Assembly: GCF_004962245.1 (NCBI RefSeq)
Contig: NZ_SUHQ01000015.1
Span: forward strand, 1-64,000
From: Mesorhizobium sp.
GTDB taxonomy: Bacteria; Pseudomonadota; Alphaproteobacteria; Rhizobiales; Rhizobiaceae
DNA length: 64,000 bases
Reading direction: 5' to 3'
Positions 35,582 through 47,354 of this stretch are shown piece by piece (the stretch's first letter is position 1; every line of letters starts with the position of its first letter). The translations under genes and the position numbers were made by a program. The notes beneath the pieces are model-generated. The model searched no databases, was not told the origin of the DNA, and worked only from the letters and a program-made list of their open reading frames with translations.

Positions 35582-36001
35582 TTACGCCCCTGCATTCCTG
35601 AGCAATTCGTCGGCAACGGCAAACACCGAAGCGGCAAGCGGCATCGCCCTCATTTCGCTGAGCGTATAGAAGGCGGCGGTTTCGGCGTCGTCGCTGGCCA
35701 CGGGTTCGCCGCTGGCATAGGTGGCGCCGAACACCGTCAGCAGATAGTCGACCGGATGCCCGTCGCTGCTGCCGTCGATGTGGATTTGCAGGAGGGGGCG
35801 GTAGTTGTGCGCCTGCAAGCCGGTTTCCTCACGCAACTCGCGTCGCGCGGCTTCTTCCAGCGTTTCTCCGGCCTCGACCTTGCCGCCCGGAAACGCATAA
35901 AAGCCTTGCGAAGGCTGCCGCGCCCGCTTGACCAGCAACACCGTGTTGCCGCGGACGATGGCGACCGAGACAGCCGGGAGTATCTTACGCACTTCGTCCA
36001 T
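35582..36001 (-). CDS. Nudix hydrolase
   Basis: 139-residue Nudix pyrophosphatase, substrate unknown. The Nudix box spans GGKVEAGETLEEAARREL continuing into REETGL, with every metal-binding Glu present. It starts ILPAVSVAIVRGNTVLLVKRA, typical of ADP-ribose or (d)NTP-cleaving subfamilies. A housecleaning role is possible, but no specificity motif stands out. It precedes the TIGR02301 gene on the same strand. Confidence 0.88.
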   Translation of the reverse strand: MDEVRKILPAVSVAIVRGNTVLLVKRARQPSQGFYAFPGGKVEAGETLEEAARRELREETGLQAHNYRPLLQIHIDGSSDGHPVDYLLTVFGATYASGEPVASDDAETAAFYTLSEMRAMPLAASVFAVADELLRNAGA

Positions 36002-36121
36002 GGATCTCCGTTCGACCGCTGCATCACCTTGTGGACCAGCCGGCGGTGAACAGCTTTAGCGGTTGCGCGACGCCGGTTCCATCGTCACCGTCAGATGACA
36101 TCAATTCGAAGAGCTTAGTTC

Positions 36122-36883
36122 ATGTGCGGACGTTTTGCCTTGACCGCCACGCCTGACCAGACCGCCGCCTTTCTGGGGCTGGCGGAGCTGGAGGATTTTC
36201 CGCCGCGCTACAACATCGCACCGACGCAGCCGGTGCTGATGGCGGTCGCTGGTTTGCCGCAGGCGCCGGGCTCGAACCTTCCCGACCGGCAGCCGATGCT
36301 GGTGCGCTGGGGGTTGATCCCGACCTGGGTGAAGGACACACGCGCCTTTCCGCTGCTGTTCAACGCCCGCTCGGAGGGAGCAACGGAAAAGGCCTCGTTT
36401 CGCACCGCCATGCGCCACCGCCGCGCTTTGGTGCCGGCTTCCGGCTTCTACGAATGGCATCAATCAGGTGGCAAGAGGGGACAGCCCTATTGGGTGCGGC
36501 CGAAGCATGGCGGGCTTGTCGCCTTCGCCGGGCTGATCGAGACCTATGCGGAACCAGGCGGTTCGGAAATGGACACCGGCGCCATCCTGACCGTCAACGC
36601 CAATGCCGACATCGCCCATATCCACGACCGGATGCCGGTGGTGATCCATCCGCAGGATTTCGCCCGCTGGCTGGATTGCCGCACACTGGAGCCGCGCGAC
36701 GTGGCCGACCTGCTCAGACCGGCACAGCTCAATTTCTTCGAGGCCGTCCCGGTTTCGGACCTTGTCAACAAGGTCGCCAACACCGGACCGGAGATTCAGG
36801 AGAGGGGCGTCGTGGGGCCGGAGCCCGAGAAGGCCAGGCGCCAGAAGCCCGGCGCGGACGACAGTCAGATGACCTTGTTTTAG
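36122..36883 (+). CDS. SRAP-domain protein (YedK/HMCES family)
   Basis: Forms a covalent thiazolidine crosslink with abasic sites in single-stranded DNA, shielding them from breakage. The 253-residue product starts MCGRFALT, so catalytic Cys2 is exposed once Met is removed. NIAPTQP, NARSEGATEKASFRTAM, RALVPASGFYEWH with the conserved Glu and AHIHDRMPVV with the catalytic His are all visible. Full length for the family. A small hairpin starting at its own stop codon may terminate transcription. Confidence 0.93.
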   Translation: MCGRFALTATPDQTAAFLGLAELEDFPPRYNIAPTQPVLMAVAGLPQAPGSNLPDRQPMLVRWGLIPTWVKDTRAFPLLFNARSEGATEKASFRTAMRHRRALVPASGFYEWHQSGGKRGQPYWVRPKHGGLVAFAGLIETYAEPGGSEMDTGAILTVNANADIAHIHDRMPVVIHPQDFARWLDCRTLEPRDVADLLRPAQLNFFEAVPVSDLVNKVANTGPEIQERGVVGPEPEKARRQKPGADDSQMTLF

Positions 36884-36899
36884 CAGTATCTGCTATTTT
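36881..36899 (+). terminator. Short terminator overlapping the SRAP stop codon
   Basis: TAGCAG (36881-36886), TAT, CTGCTA (36890-36895), then TTTT. A second hairpin without a T-run follows: AGGCGC (36904-36909) with GCGCCT (36914-36919). Confidence 0.5.
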
Positions 36900-36967
36900 C
36901 CTGAGGCGCTTCAGCGCCTTCATTGCCGGCGTCCCATTTACTGGCGACCGGCTGGCCGCACGTCACA

Positions 36968-37123
36968 TCAGGCAGCGCGCGGCGATATGATCTTCTGCAC
37001 CGGCTTTTTCTTCTTCGCTGTGTGGAGAAGGGCGGCGACGATCGCGGCCGGGCCGATCGCCCGATATTGACTGGCAAGCGCCGGTTGCTTGGCGCCGCTG
37101 GGTTCCTGCTGGGTTCGGGGCAT
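36968..37123 (-). CDS. Small basic hypothetical protein
   Basis: 51-residue protein from ATG 37123 with GGGAAG just upstream. It reads ASQYRAIGPAAIVAALLHTAKKKKPVQ. The YRAIGxxAxxAAL pattern is one I recall from short proteins in rhizobia. It is basic at the C-terminus with no membrane segment. A longer frame from 37189 adds residues lacking the pattern. Function unknown. It is convergent with the SRAP gene. Confidence 0.55.
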   Translation of the reverse strand: MPRTQQEPSGAKQPALASQYRAIGPAAIVAALLHTAKKKKPVQKIISPRAA

Positions 37124-37297
37124 TTCTCTCTTCCCTGGTAAGGTCTTCGTGTCCGCGTTTGCTGGTCGAATCCGACCAAATCGTGACACCTGGTGATCTA
37201 GCCGACGAATGTTTCATGACTGTGCCGAGATGTTTAATAAAATGTTTCGGTGCGTCATTACCTGTGATCCAGCGACCCTTTTGCCGAAAGTTGCGAC

Positions 37298-37326
37298 TTG
37301 ACGGCAACAGTGGGCGAGGCGATAAA
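37298..37326 (+). promoter_or_regulatory. Candidate cysS promoter
   Basis: TTGACG (37298-37303), a 17-bp spacer and GATAAA (37321-37326), about 190 bp before cysS. Apart from this and the leader hairpin at 37448, the 396-bp gap 37124-37519 shows no gene. Confidence 0.4.
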
Positions 37327-37447
37327 GCCGCTTATGAGAACGTCTTTCGCCATTTGTGGCATTTGCATTATTGACTAGCTTCGCGCTGGTCCGGACGTTT
37401 TCGCCTATCTTCCTTCTAGAGTGGACAAACGCCCCGGCCAGCAGGCT

Positions 37448-37483
37448 GGAGCCTGATTTGCGTCTCGGCGCAAGGAAGGCTCC
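37448..37483 (+). promoter_or_regulatory. Hairpin in the cysS 5' leader
   Basis: GGAGCC (37448-37453) pairs with GGCTCC (37478-37483), and inside it TTGCG (37458-37462) pairs with CGCAA (37469-37473), separated by a symmetric 4x4 internal loop. It ends 36 nt before the cysS ATG. No T-run follows, so it is not a simple terminator. Confidence 0.4.
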
Positions 37484-37519
37484 AACTCGAACAAGAGTAT
37501 CGGACCGGGAAGGCACGGA

Positions 37520-38956
37520 ATGTCTGACGCATCGAAGGGCCTGCGCCTCTACAACACGCTGACGCGGACAAAGGAGGATTTCTTCCCGATCGATCCGCGC
37601 AATGTGCGCATGTATGTCTGCGGTCCGACAGTCTACGACTTTGCCCATATCGGCAACGCGCGGCCGGTGATTGTCTTCGACGTGCTGTTCCGTCTGCTGC
37701 GCTATCTCTATGGGCAAGCGCACGTCACCTATGTGCGCAACATCACGGATGTCGACGACAAGATCAACGCCCGCGCCCTGCGCGATTTCGGCGGCGAGAT
37801 CGCCTCGGGAAGACTGTCGCTGAACGAGGCGATCCGTCGGGTCACCGAAAAGACCGCCGACCAGTTCCACAAGGACGTGGCGACGCTCGGCTGCCTGGAA
37901 CCGACGGTCGAGCCGCGCGCCACTGAGTTCGTCGAGCCGCGCGCCGATGGCAAGACCGACATGATCTCCTTGATTCAACGCTTGATCGAACGCGGCCATG
38001 CCTATGTCGCGGCAGGCGAAGTTCTATTCGACACCGTCTCGATGTCGGACTATGGCCAGTTGTCGAAGCGTCATCTCGACGAGCAGCAGGCCGGCGCCCG
38101 CGTCGCTGTCGATGCGCATAAGAAGAACCCTGGCGATTTCGTGCTATGGAAGCTGTCCTCGCCGGAAGAGCCGGGCTGGGACAGCCCGTGGGGCAGGGGC
38201 CGGCCGGGCTGGCACATCGAGTGCTCGGCGATGTCGGCCGCCTATCTTGGCGAGGTCTTCGACATCCATGGCGGCGGCCTCGACCTGATCTTCCCGCACC
38301 ATGAGAACGAGATCGCCCAGTCGCGTTGCGCCCACGGCACTGGCGTGATGGCTAAGGTTTGGATGCACAACGGCTTCCTGCAGGTCGAAGGACAGAAGAT
38401 GTCCAAGAGCCTGGGCAACTTCTATTCGATCAACGAGTTGCTGGAGACGGAGACCTTTGGCGGCCGCAAATGGCCGGGCGAGGTGCTGCGGCTCGCGATG
38501 CTGATGACGCATTATCGCGAGCCGATCGACTTTTCCGTGCGCAAGCTGGAAGAGGCGGAAAATACACTGCGCAAATGGAAGCGGGCGGCGGATCTGGCGC
38601 CGGCGGCGGCAAAGCAACTGCCGATGGAAGTCGTGGATGCCCTCTCGGACGATCTCGCCACCTATGCCGCGTTCCAGGTGATGACGCAGCTGGCCGGTGA
38701 GGCGGCCGACGGCAACGATGCTGCTGCTTCGCTGAAGGCAGCACTTTTGTTCCTCGGCTTCGATATCGGCGCAGCTAAGGTCGATGAAGGCGAGATCGCC
38801 AGGGCGATCGCCAAGCGCCTGGAACTGATCGCCGCCAAGAACTGGGCCGAGGCCGACCGCATCCGCGACGAGTTGCTGGCGCAAGGCATCCAGCTGAAGG
38901 ACGGCAAGGATCCCGTCACTGGCGCTCGCATCACCACCTGGGAGGTAAAAAGATGA
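37520..38956 (+). CDS. cysS: Cysteinyl-tRNA synthetase
   Basis: Charges tRNA-Cys with cysteine. The 478-residue class I synthetase shows [17 protein letters not shown] (zinc Cys and HIGH motif), [21 protein letters not shown] and the KMSKS motif in [10 protein letters not shown]. Full length. The stop overlaps the VOC gene by 4 bp, which begins a run of coupled genes through cimA. A long leader with a hairpin precedes it. Confidence 0.97.
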   Translation: MSDASKGLRLYNTLTRTKEDFFPIDPRNVRMYVCGPTVYDFAHIGNARPVIVFDVLFRLLRYLYGQAHVTYVRNITDVDDKINARALRDFGGEIASGRLSLNEAIRRVTEKTADQFHKDVATLGCLEPTVEPRATEFVEPRADGKTDMISLIQRLIERGHAYVAAGEVLFDTVSMSDYGQLSKRHLDEQQAGARVAVDAHKKNPGDFVLWKLSSPEEPGWDSPWGRGRPGWHIECSAMSAAYLGEVFDIHGGGLDLIFPHHENEIAQSRCAHGTGVMAKVWMHNGFLQVEGQKMSKSLGNFYSINELLETETFGGRKWPGEVLRLAMLMTHYREPIDFSVRKLEEAENTLRKWKRAADLAPAAAKQLPMEVVDALSDDLATYAAFQVMTQLAGEAADGNDAAASLKAALLFLGFDIGAAKVDEGEIARAIAKRLELIAAKNWAEADRIRDELLAQGIQLKDGKDPVTGARITTWEVKR

Positions 38957-39339
38957 TTGATCATCTTGGCATCACCGTTTCCGATTTCGACGCTTCCAAG
39001 GCCTTCTACGACAAGGCGATGGCGCCGCTGAGGGCCGCGCTTCTTTACATGGTGCCGCAGGAATACACTGGCAGCGCCAAGGTTGGCGGCTATGGCCGCG
39101 ACCGGCCGGTGTTCTGGCTGCATGCGGGCAAGGACAAGCCGAAGGACCGCCAACATGTCGCCTTCACCGCACGCAGCCGCGCCGAGGTCGATGCCTTCCA
39201 TGCCGCGGCCATCGCCGCCGGCGGTGAAGACAATGGTGGGCCGGGCCTGCGTCCGCACTATCATGCGAACTATTACGGCGCCTTTGTCTTCGACCCCGAC
39301 GGCAACAATATCGAAGCCGTCTGCCACGCCCCGGAGTGA
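38953..39339 (+). CDS. VOC-family (glyoxalase-like) protein
   Basis: 128-residue vicinal-oxygen-chelate protein. [23 protein letters not shown] starts module one with the ligand His, [20 protein letters not shown] starts module two, and [13 protein letters not shown] ends it with the ligand Glu. This gene-size subgroup is often annotated glyoxalase-like with no known substrate. It is coupled to cysS by ATGA and is 5 bp from the first GFA gene, so it is part of a possible thiol/aldehyde handling operon. Confidence 0.88.
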   Translation: MIDHLGITVSDFDASKAFYDKAMAPLRAALLYMVPQEYTGSAKVGGYGRDRPVFWLHAGKDKPKDRQHVAFTARSRAEVDAFHAAAIAAGGEDNGGPGLRPHYHANYYGAFVFDPDGNNIEAVCHAPE

Positions 39340-39343
39340 CGCC

Positions 39344-39831
39344 ATGAGCCTCGACAACAGACCGGTCTACACAGGCGGCTGCCAGTGCGGCGCCGTGCGC
39401 TTCCGTGTCGAAGGCGCACTGGGTGACGCCTCCGTCTGCCATTGCCGCATGTGCCAGAAGGCGAGCGGCAATTTCTATCTGCCGTTGGTGTCCGTGCGTG
39501 ACGCAAAACTCGACTGGACGCGCGGTGAGCCCAAACGCTTCCGCTCCTCCAACGCCGCATTGCGTGGTTTTTGCGCCGATTGCGGCACGCCGCTGACCTT
39601 CGAGGCGCCCGACGGCATCGCGCTCGCCATCGCCGCCTTCGACGCTCCGCAGGAGATTGCGCCGACCATCCAGTGGGGCACCGAGGCAAAGCTCCCCTAT
39701 GTGGATCACATCCACGACTTGCCCGGCGAGGACACGATGGCCGACATCTCGTCGGCCTCCTATCTTGCCGATCTTGTCTCTTATCAGCACCCCGACCACG
39801 ACACCGAACAATGGCCGCCGGAGGACAGATC

Positions 39832-39835
<4 letters not shown>
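39344..39835 (+). CDS. GFA-family (Mss4-fold) zinc protein, copy 1
   Basis: 163-residue protein of the GFA/CENP-V family, named after glutathione-dependent formaldehyde-activating enzyme. Zinc ligands are Cys13 and Cys15 (GGCQCGAVRF), Cys32, Cys34 and Cys37 (VCHCRMCQK), and Cys77 and Cys80 (FCADCGTPLTF). ATG 39344 is chosen because an upstream extension runs back through the VOC gene in another frame. A paralogue follows with a 4-bp overlap. Real formaldehyde activation is proven only for a few members, so the substrate is open. Confidence 0.9.
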
Positions 39836-42880
<3,045 letters not shown>

Positions 42881-43025
42881 GTTGCTGCTCTTCTTCGCCC
42901 CCACTTCGTGGGGCGAGGAACCCAGGTTCTGCGAAGGCAGCCTCTTGAACCATCAGCGAAAGTCCATTGATCCATCAGAACTTTGCGATGGTCTTGGGCA
43001 AGCCGCTGGCGCATAGCATTGGGCC

Positions 43026-43961
43026 ATGGCCACGCATTCAATTCAGCTCGAAGCAGACTCGAAGGCCCGTCGCGGCTTCCTGCTGGCGCTGGGCGCCTAT
43101 CTCCTGTGGGGATTGCTGCCCTTCTACATGAAGGCGGTCGCACACCTGCCGCTGGCCGAAGTCATCGCGCACCGCATCGTCTGGTCGGTGCCGATCGCGG
43201 CCGTCGTTCTGGTCTGGGCCGGCCGCACCGCGGATTTCAAGGCCGCACTTCGTTCGCCGCGCACCATTTCGATGGCGGCGCTGACGGCGGCGCTGATCTC
43301 GGTCAACTGGGGCATCTATGTCTGGGCGATCGCGGTCGACCGTACCGTCGAGACCGCGCTCGGCTACTACATCAACCCGCTGGTCAATGTCGTCGTCGGC
43401 GCGCTGCTGCTTGGCGAACGGCTCGACCGGCTGCAGATCGCGGCGGTGGCGCTGGCCACGGTCGCGGTCACTGTGCTGACGATCGAGGGCGGCAAGCTAC
43501 CCTGGGTGTCGCTGGCGCTTGCCTTTTCCTTCGCCGCCTATGCCTTCTTCCGCAAGACGCTGCCGGTCGGCCCGAGCCAGGGTTTCCTGCTTGAGGTGCT
43601 TTTGCTGTCGGTGCCGGCGCTCGGCTACATCATCTTCCTCATCGTCACCGGGCAGGACCATTTCGTCTCCGGCAATGCGACCGACACCGCGCTGCTGATC
43701 GGCTGCGGCCCGGTCACGGCGGTGCCGCTGCTGCTGTTCGCCTTCGGCGCCAGGCTCTTGCGTCTCTCGACCATAGGCATCATGCAGTACATCGCGCCGA
43801 CCATCGTGTTCCTGATCGCCGTGCTGATTTTCGGCGAACCCTTCGGCAGCACTCAGGCCATCGCCTTCGGCCTGATCTGGACGGCGCTGGCGATCTACTC
43901 CTGGTCGATGTTTTCTTCGGCGCGCAAGGCCGGCGCTACATCCCGCGCCCCAGCCGCCTGA
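43026..43961 (+). CDS. rarD: EamA/RarD-type drug/metabolite transporter
   Basis: 311-residue inner-membrane protein with ten hydrophobic segments in two EamA repeats. RGFLLALGAYLLWGLLPFY and HLPLAEVIAHRIVWSVPIA are RarD signatures, as is YYINPLVNVVVGALLLGERL. The transport substrate of RarD proteins is unclear, and the chloramphenicol phenotype reported in other bacteria should not be assumed. Its 3' end overlaps the convergent CorA-type gene by 26 bp. Confidence 0.88.
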   Translation: MATHSIQLEADSKARRGFLLALGAYLLWGLLPFYMKAVAHLPLAEVIAHRIVWSVPIAAVVLVWAGRTADFKAALRSPRTISMAALTAALISVNWGIYVWAIAVDRTVETALGYYINPLVNVVVGALLLGERLDRLQIAAVALATVAVTVLTIEGGKLPWVSLALAFSFAAYAFFRKTLPVGPSQGFLLEVLLLSVPALGYIIFLIVTGQDHFVSGNATDTALLIGCGPVTAVPLLLFAFGARLLRLSTIGIMQYIAPTIVFLIAVLIFGEPFGSTQAIAFGLIWTALAIYSWSMFSSARKAGATSRAPAA

Positions 43962-44937
43962 CGAACAGATAGACGACCGCCGCGACAACCAGCGATATCG
44001 CCGACGCCACCCAAAAGCCCACCGGCGTGTCGACCAACGGCAGGCCGCCGACATTCATTCCGAACAGCCCGGAGATGATCGTCATCGGCAACAGCACCGC
44101 CGTCATCACCGACAGCATGTAGAGCAACTGGTTCGACTGCGTCGTCAGCTTGGCCATCAGCTCGTCCTGCAAAAGCCGGGCGCGCGCCTGCAATTGCTCG
44201 CCGTCATGGTGCAATGTATGGGCGCGGTGCGAAAGCCGCGCCGCCATGTCGTTGATCGCATCCGGCAAATCGTTGCGATGCGAATGGTCGAGATGGCGGA
44301 ACAGGCTGGTCAGCGTCGCCATCTGCCGATGGATCACCACCAGATGCCGGCGCGCATCGACCAGCGCCTGCCGCTCATTGTGCCATGCGTCGCAGACAAT
44401 GCGGTCCTCGATGCCGTCGAGCGTGTCGCCAAGGCTGCCGAGTTCCGTCACCATGCCGTCGAGCGACTGGCCCATGACAGCCTCGATCAATTCAGCCGGA
44501 GAGCGGAACTTGCGCGACCCGTTGTCGATCGCCTTGCGGATATTATCGACCGACCGTAGCGGCTGCTTGCGGCCGCCGATCAGCATCGTGTCGTTGAAGG
44601 CGAAGCGGAAATGGCCGAGCCCGCGCGCCTCCGCCGAATAGTCGTGGCGCAGATCCGGCAGGTCGCCATGGAGCCAGTCGCCCTCGAGGTCGATATGGCA
44701 GCCATGGCCGGCCGACAGGAAGGCGTCGCGCACTGGCGGCGGCAGCGCAGGTTCGGTGGCGATCTCATGGCGGGCACGCATGTCGGAGAGCTGGTAGCTG
44801 CGCCATGTCCAGTGCGTGGCGGCCGGGTCTTTGGTTCGCGTGCCCTCGGCGGTGAAATGATAGATGAAGAACAGCCCATGCTCGTCGGGCAGATAAGGCG
44901 ACAGCTCGCTGCCTTCCGCGTTGAGAGCGATATTCAT
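43936..44937 (-). CDS. CorA/ZntB-family divalent metal transporter
   Basis: 333-residue 2-TM metal channel. A large N-terminal cytoplasmic domain carries long helices (about 150-265). Two C-terminal membrane segments follow (LLYMLSVMTAVLLPMTIISGLFGMNV, then FWVASAISLVVAAVVYLF) with the selectivity motif GMN in LFGMNVGG. The loop after GMN lacks the usual MPEL and reads VGGLPL, closer to ZntB than to CorA, so zinc efflux is likelier than magnesium uptake. It overlaps rarD tail to tail. Confidence 0.88.
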   Translation of the reverse strand: MNIALNAEGSELSPYLPDEHGLFFIYHFTAEGTRTKDPAATHWTWRSYQLSDMRARHEIATEPALPPPVRDAFLSAGHGCHIDLEGDWLHGDLPDLRHDYSAEARGLGHFRFAFNDTMLIGGRKQPLRSVDNIRKAIDNGSRKFRSPAELIEAVMGQSLDGMVTELGSLGDTLDGIEDRIVCDAWHNERQALVDARRHLVVIHRQMATLTSLFRHLDHSHRNDLPDAINDMAARLSHRAHTLHHDGEQLQARARLLQDELMAKLTTQSNQLLYMLSVMTAVLLPMTIISGLFGMNVGGLPLVDTPVGFWVASAISLVVAAVVYLFVRRLGRGM

Positions 44938-45042
44938 GGTCGCTTCGCCAGGGTCTCGAATACGGCGCCGCGCGGTGGCGGCCGGACTGTGATTCCTAGC
45001 ACGGGCGAACCCGGTTTCGTGTGACGGTTTCTTGACGGTGGC

Positions 45043-45654
45043 TCAGAGCTTGTCGATCACCGACTGCACACCCTCGGTCGGCGCATCGACCGACGATCCA
45101 GCGACCATGATGGCGGCGACGATCGCTTCCGGGTCTTCGACCACCAGCGGCTTGACTCGCTGCGCGGTGTGGATGAAGCCTTCGGCCATCATATGGTCGA
45201 GCAGCGCCAGCATCGGATCCCAGAATCCGCCAACGTTGCCGAAGACGATCGGCTTGCGGTGATGGCCGAGCTGCGCCCATGTCATGATCTCGATGATTTC
45301 CTCGACCGTGCCGATGCCGCCCGGCAGTGCCACAAAGGCGTCGGATTTCTCGAACATGCTGTGCTTGCGCTCGTGCATGTTGTCGGTGATCACGAGTTCG
45401 TCGAGCCTATCAAGCGCGGTTTCGGTGGCCTCCCTGTTGATCAGGAAGCGTGGAATGATACCCGTCACCTTGCCGCCAGCCCGCAATGCGCCTTCGGCAA
45501 CGGCTCCCATGATGCCCCTGGTGCCGCCGCCATAGATCAGACGCAGGCCGGACTTGGCGATCGAACGCCCAAGCAGGTGTCCGGCCTTGGCATAGGTTTC
45601 ATCGCGGCCCGGAGATGAGCCGCAATAGACACAGACGGATCGAATCGTGTTCAT
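45043..45654 (-). CDS. LOG-family protein (TIGR00730)
   Basis: 203-residue Rossmann-fold nucleotide-binding protein, family of lysine-decarboxylase-like LOG enzymes. SVCVYCGSSPGRDE near the start, GGGTRGIMGAVA, FEKSDAFVALPGGIGTVEEI (PGGxGTxxE, the catalytic segment) and ETLDE-like helices are present. Known members release cytokinin-type bases or hydrolyse nucleotide monophosphates, and in a rhizobium a cytokinin link is tempting but unproven. The start chosen is ATG 45654; an extension to 45690 is unlikely. The gap to the LysM gene is short and T-rich. Confidence 0.9.
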   Translation of the reverse strand: MNTIRSVCVYCGSSPGRDETYAKAGHLLGRSIAKSGLRLIYGGGTRGIMGAVAEGALRAGGKVTGIIPRFLINREATETALDRLDELVITDNMHERKHSMFEKSDAFVALPGGIGTVEEIIEIMTWAQLGHHRKPIVFGNVGGFWDPMLALLDHMMAEGFIHTAQRVKPLVVEDPEAIVAAIMVAGSSVDAPTEGVQSVIDKL

Positions 45655-45802
45655 GAGATGATTGGTGATTGGGTCTCTATTCATGGTCAAGCCCCGGGAT
45701 GGGCTTTTTCTTGCTGGCTCCTTTTCTTGTCGGCCCCCTTTTTCTTGTCGGTTTGGGCAAAACAGGTTAGACCGGCATTAGGTGGCTAAGGGGCAGGGAA
45801 AT

Positions 45803-47248
45803 ATGGCAATTAATCCATTGAAGGCGTTTTTGTTCGCCGCCGGCGGCTCCGTCGCCGCTGCGGGAACCGCCTATGTGTCGGGCGCGCTCGACCCATATCT
45901 CAATCGCGCGCCGCCGGCGGAAGTGGCCTCGCTGAGCCCGCCGGCAGAGAAGCCGGCCGAGCCGGCCACCGAGGGACGGCTTCCGCCTGAGGCTACGGAT
46001 GCGCCGGCCGCCGATGCGATGGCACCGGCAGCGCCGGCGACGGCACCGGCCGTGGCCGGGGTGGTCGCTCCAAGTTTCGATGTCGTGCGGGTGGAAAGCA
46101 ATGGTTCCATCGTCGTCGCCGGCAGTGCGGCGCCCAACGCCAAGGTGGAGATCCTCAACGGTTCGACAGTTCTCGGCTCGACGGTCGCCGGTCCTGATGG
46201 CGCCTTTGCCATCGTTCTCGACGATCCGCTTAAATCCGGCGACTACACGATCACACTGCGTTCGACGACGCCCGACAATGTCGTGACCCCCTCGGCGCAG
46301 ACCGCCGTCGTCTCGATTCCCCAGAATCCGGCCGGCCAGGTGCTGGCCATGGTCGAGGAGCCGGGCAAGCCGTCCGAACTGCTTACCGTTCCCACCGCCG
46401 AGACAAAGCCTGAGGCGCCCGCCGGCGGCGACCAGGCGGCTGCCCCGGCCCCCGAAGCGCCTGCCGCCGCAGCGCCGGCGCCGGCCTCGCCGGCACCTGC
46501 TGCCCCGGCTGCTACAGCCCCAGCCGCACCCGAGCCGGCCCCACCAGCGTCTGCTGCCGCTGTGGCGGAGCCCAAGATCATTGTCGAAGCCGTCGAGATC
46601 GACGGCAGCAAGATCTTCGTCGCCGGCCTCGCCGACCCCGGTCGCAAGGTGCGTGCCTACGCCAACGATATCTTGCTCGGCGACGCGAAAACCTCGCCCG
46701 ATGGCCACTTCCTGGTTGAGGCGACGCGCGACATTCCAGTCGGCACCTACACGATTCATGTCGACGCACTCGATGCCGACGGGGTCAAGGTGGTGGCGCG
46801 TGCCGCCGTGCCGTTCGAGCGGGAGCCAGGCGAGTCGATCGCCGCCGTGGCACCCGCCGAGCCGAAGCCAGCCGAGGTCCAGTCTGCCACGCCGCCCGCC
46901 GCTGACGCGACCGCGCCTGCTGCTCCCGCTGCTGAAGCCCCGGCCGGAGTGGCGGCGGCAACGCCGGCGGCCAAAATTCCCGAGACGACGGCGCCCCAAC
47001 TCGAGCATGCCGATGGCGCCGTCATCATCCGCCGCCACGACACGCTGTGGCGGATCTCGCGGCGGGTCTATGGCCACGGCGTGCGCTACTCGACCATCTA
47101 TCTCGCCAATCAGGATCAGATCAGCGATCCCGACCGTATCTGGCCGGGACAGGTGTTCAAGGTTCCGGAAAGATCGCAGGAAGGCGAAGCCGCCGACCTC
47201 AAGGCAATGGGCGACCAGATGACAACGACCCCGACCAAACCCAACTAG
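45803..47248 (+). CDS. LysM-domain envelope protein with two Ig-like repeats
   Basis: 481 residues from ATG 45803 with GGCAGGGA just upstream. A hydrophobic N-terminus (AFLFAAGGSVAAAGTAYVSG) acts as signal or anchor. Two related Ig-like domains follow: FDVVRVESNGSIVVAGSAAPNAKVEI to about residue 175, and VEAVEIDGSKIFVAGLADPGRKVRAY to about 345. Both are set in Ala/Pro linkers. The C-terminus is one LysM peptidoglycan-binding domain (RRHDTLWRISRRVYGHGVRY, WPGQVFKVP). Likely periplasmic, holding the cell wall; catalysis is not expected. TAGACGTT is repeated right after its stop codon. Confidence 0.88.
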   Translation: MAINPLKAFLFAAGGSVAAAGTAYVSGALDPYLNRAPPAEVASLSPPAEKPAEPATEGRLPPEATDAPAADAMAPAAPATAPAVAGVVAPSFDVVRVESNGSIVVAGSAAPNAKVEILNGSTVLGSTVAGPDGAFAIVLDDPLKSGDYTITLRSTTPDNVVTPSAQTAVVSIPQNPAGQVLAMVEEPGKPSELLTVPTAETKPEAPAGGDQAAAPAPEAPAAAAPAPASPAPAAPAATAPAAPEPAPPASAAAVAEPKIIVEAVEIDGSKIFVAGLADPGRKVRAYANDILLGDAKTSPDGHFLVEATRDIPVGTYTIHVDALDADGVKVVARAAVPFEREPGESIAAVAPAEPKPAEVQSATPPAADATAPAAPAAEAPAGVAAATPAAKIPETTAPQLEHADGAVIIRRHDTLWRISRRVYGHGVRYSTIYLANQDQISDPDRIWPGQVFKVPERSQEGEAADLKAMGDQMTTTPTKPN

Positions 47249-47323
47249 ACGTTTAACATCAGTTAGACGTTCAAGACTCCGTAGAAATCAATTTTCTTGG
47301 TTCGGGTCTCTTGCAGAAAGTTT

Positions 47324-47354
47324 GTTCATCGTCTATCGGCGATAGACGATGAAC
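47324..47354 (+). promoter_or_regulatory. ArsR operator spanning the start codon
   Basis: A perfect inverted repeat with 15-bp arms (47324-47338 and 47340-47354) around one central base. The left arm is GTTCATCGTCTATCG. The arsR ATG (47349-47351) lies inside the right arm. TTGCAG (47311) and TCTATC (47332) give a weak promoter with a 15-bp spacer, so the -10 also lies in the palindrome. TAGACGTT at 47246 and 47264 resembles the operator half-site. Confidence 0.75.

Noticed and set aside
37124..37519. T-box riboswitch before cysS
   Set aside because: No T-box sequence, specifier loop or terminator/antiterminator pair. T-boxes are also not expected in this group.
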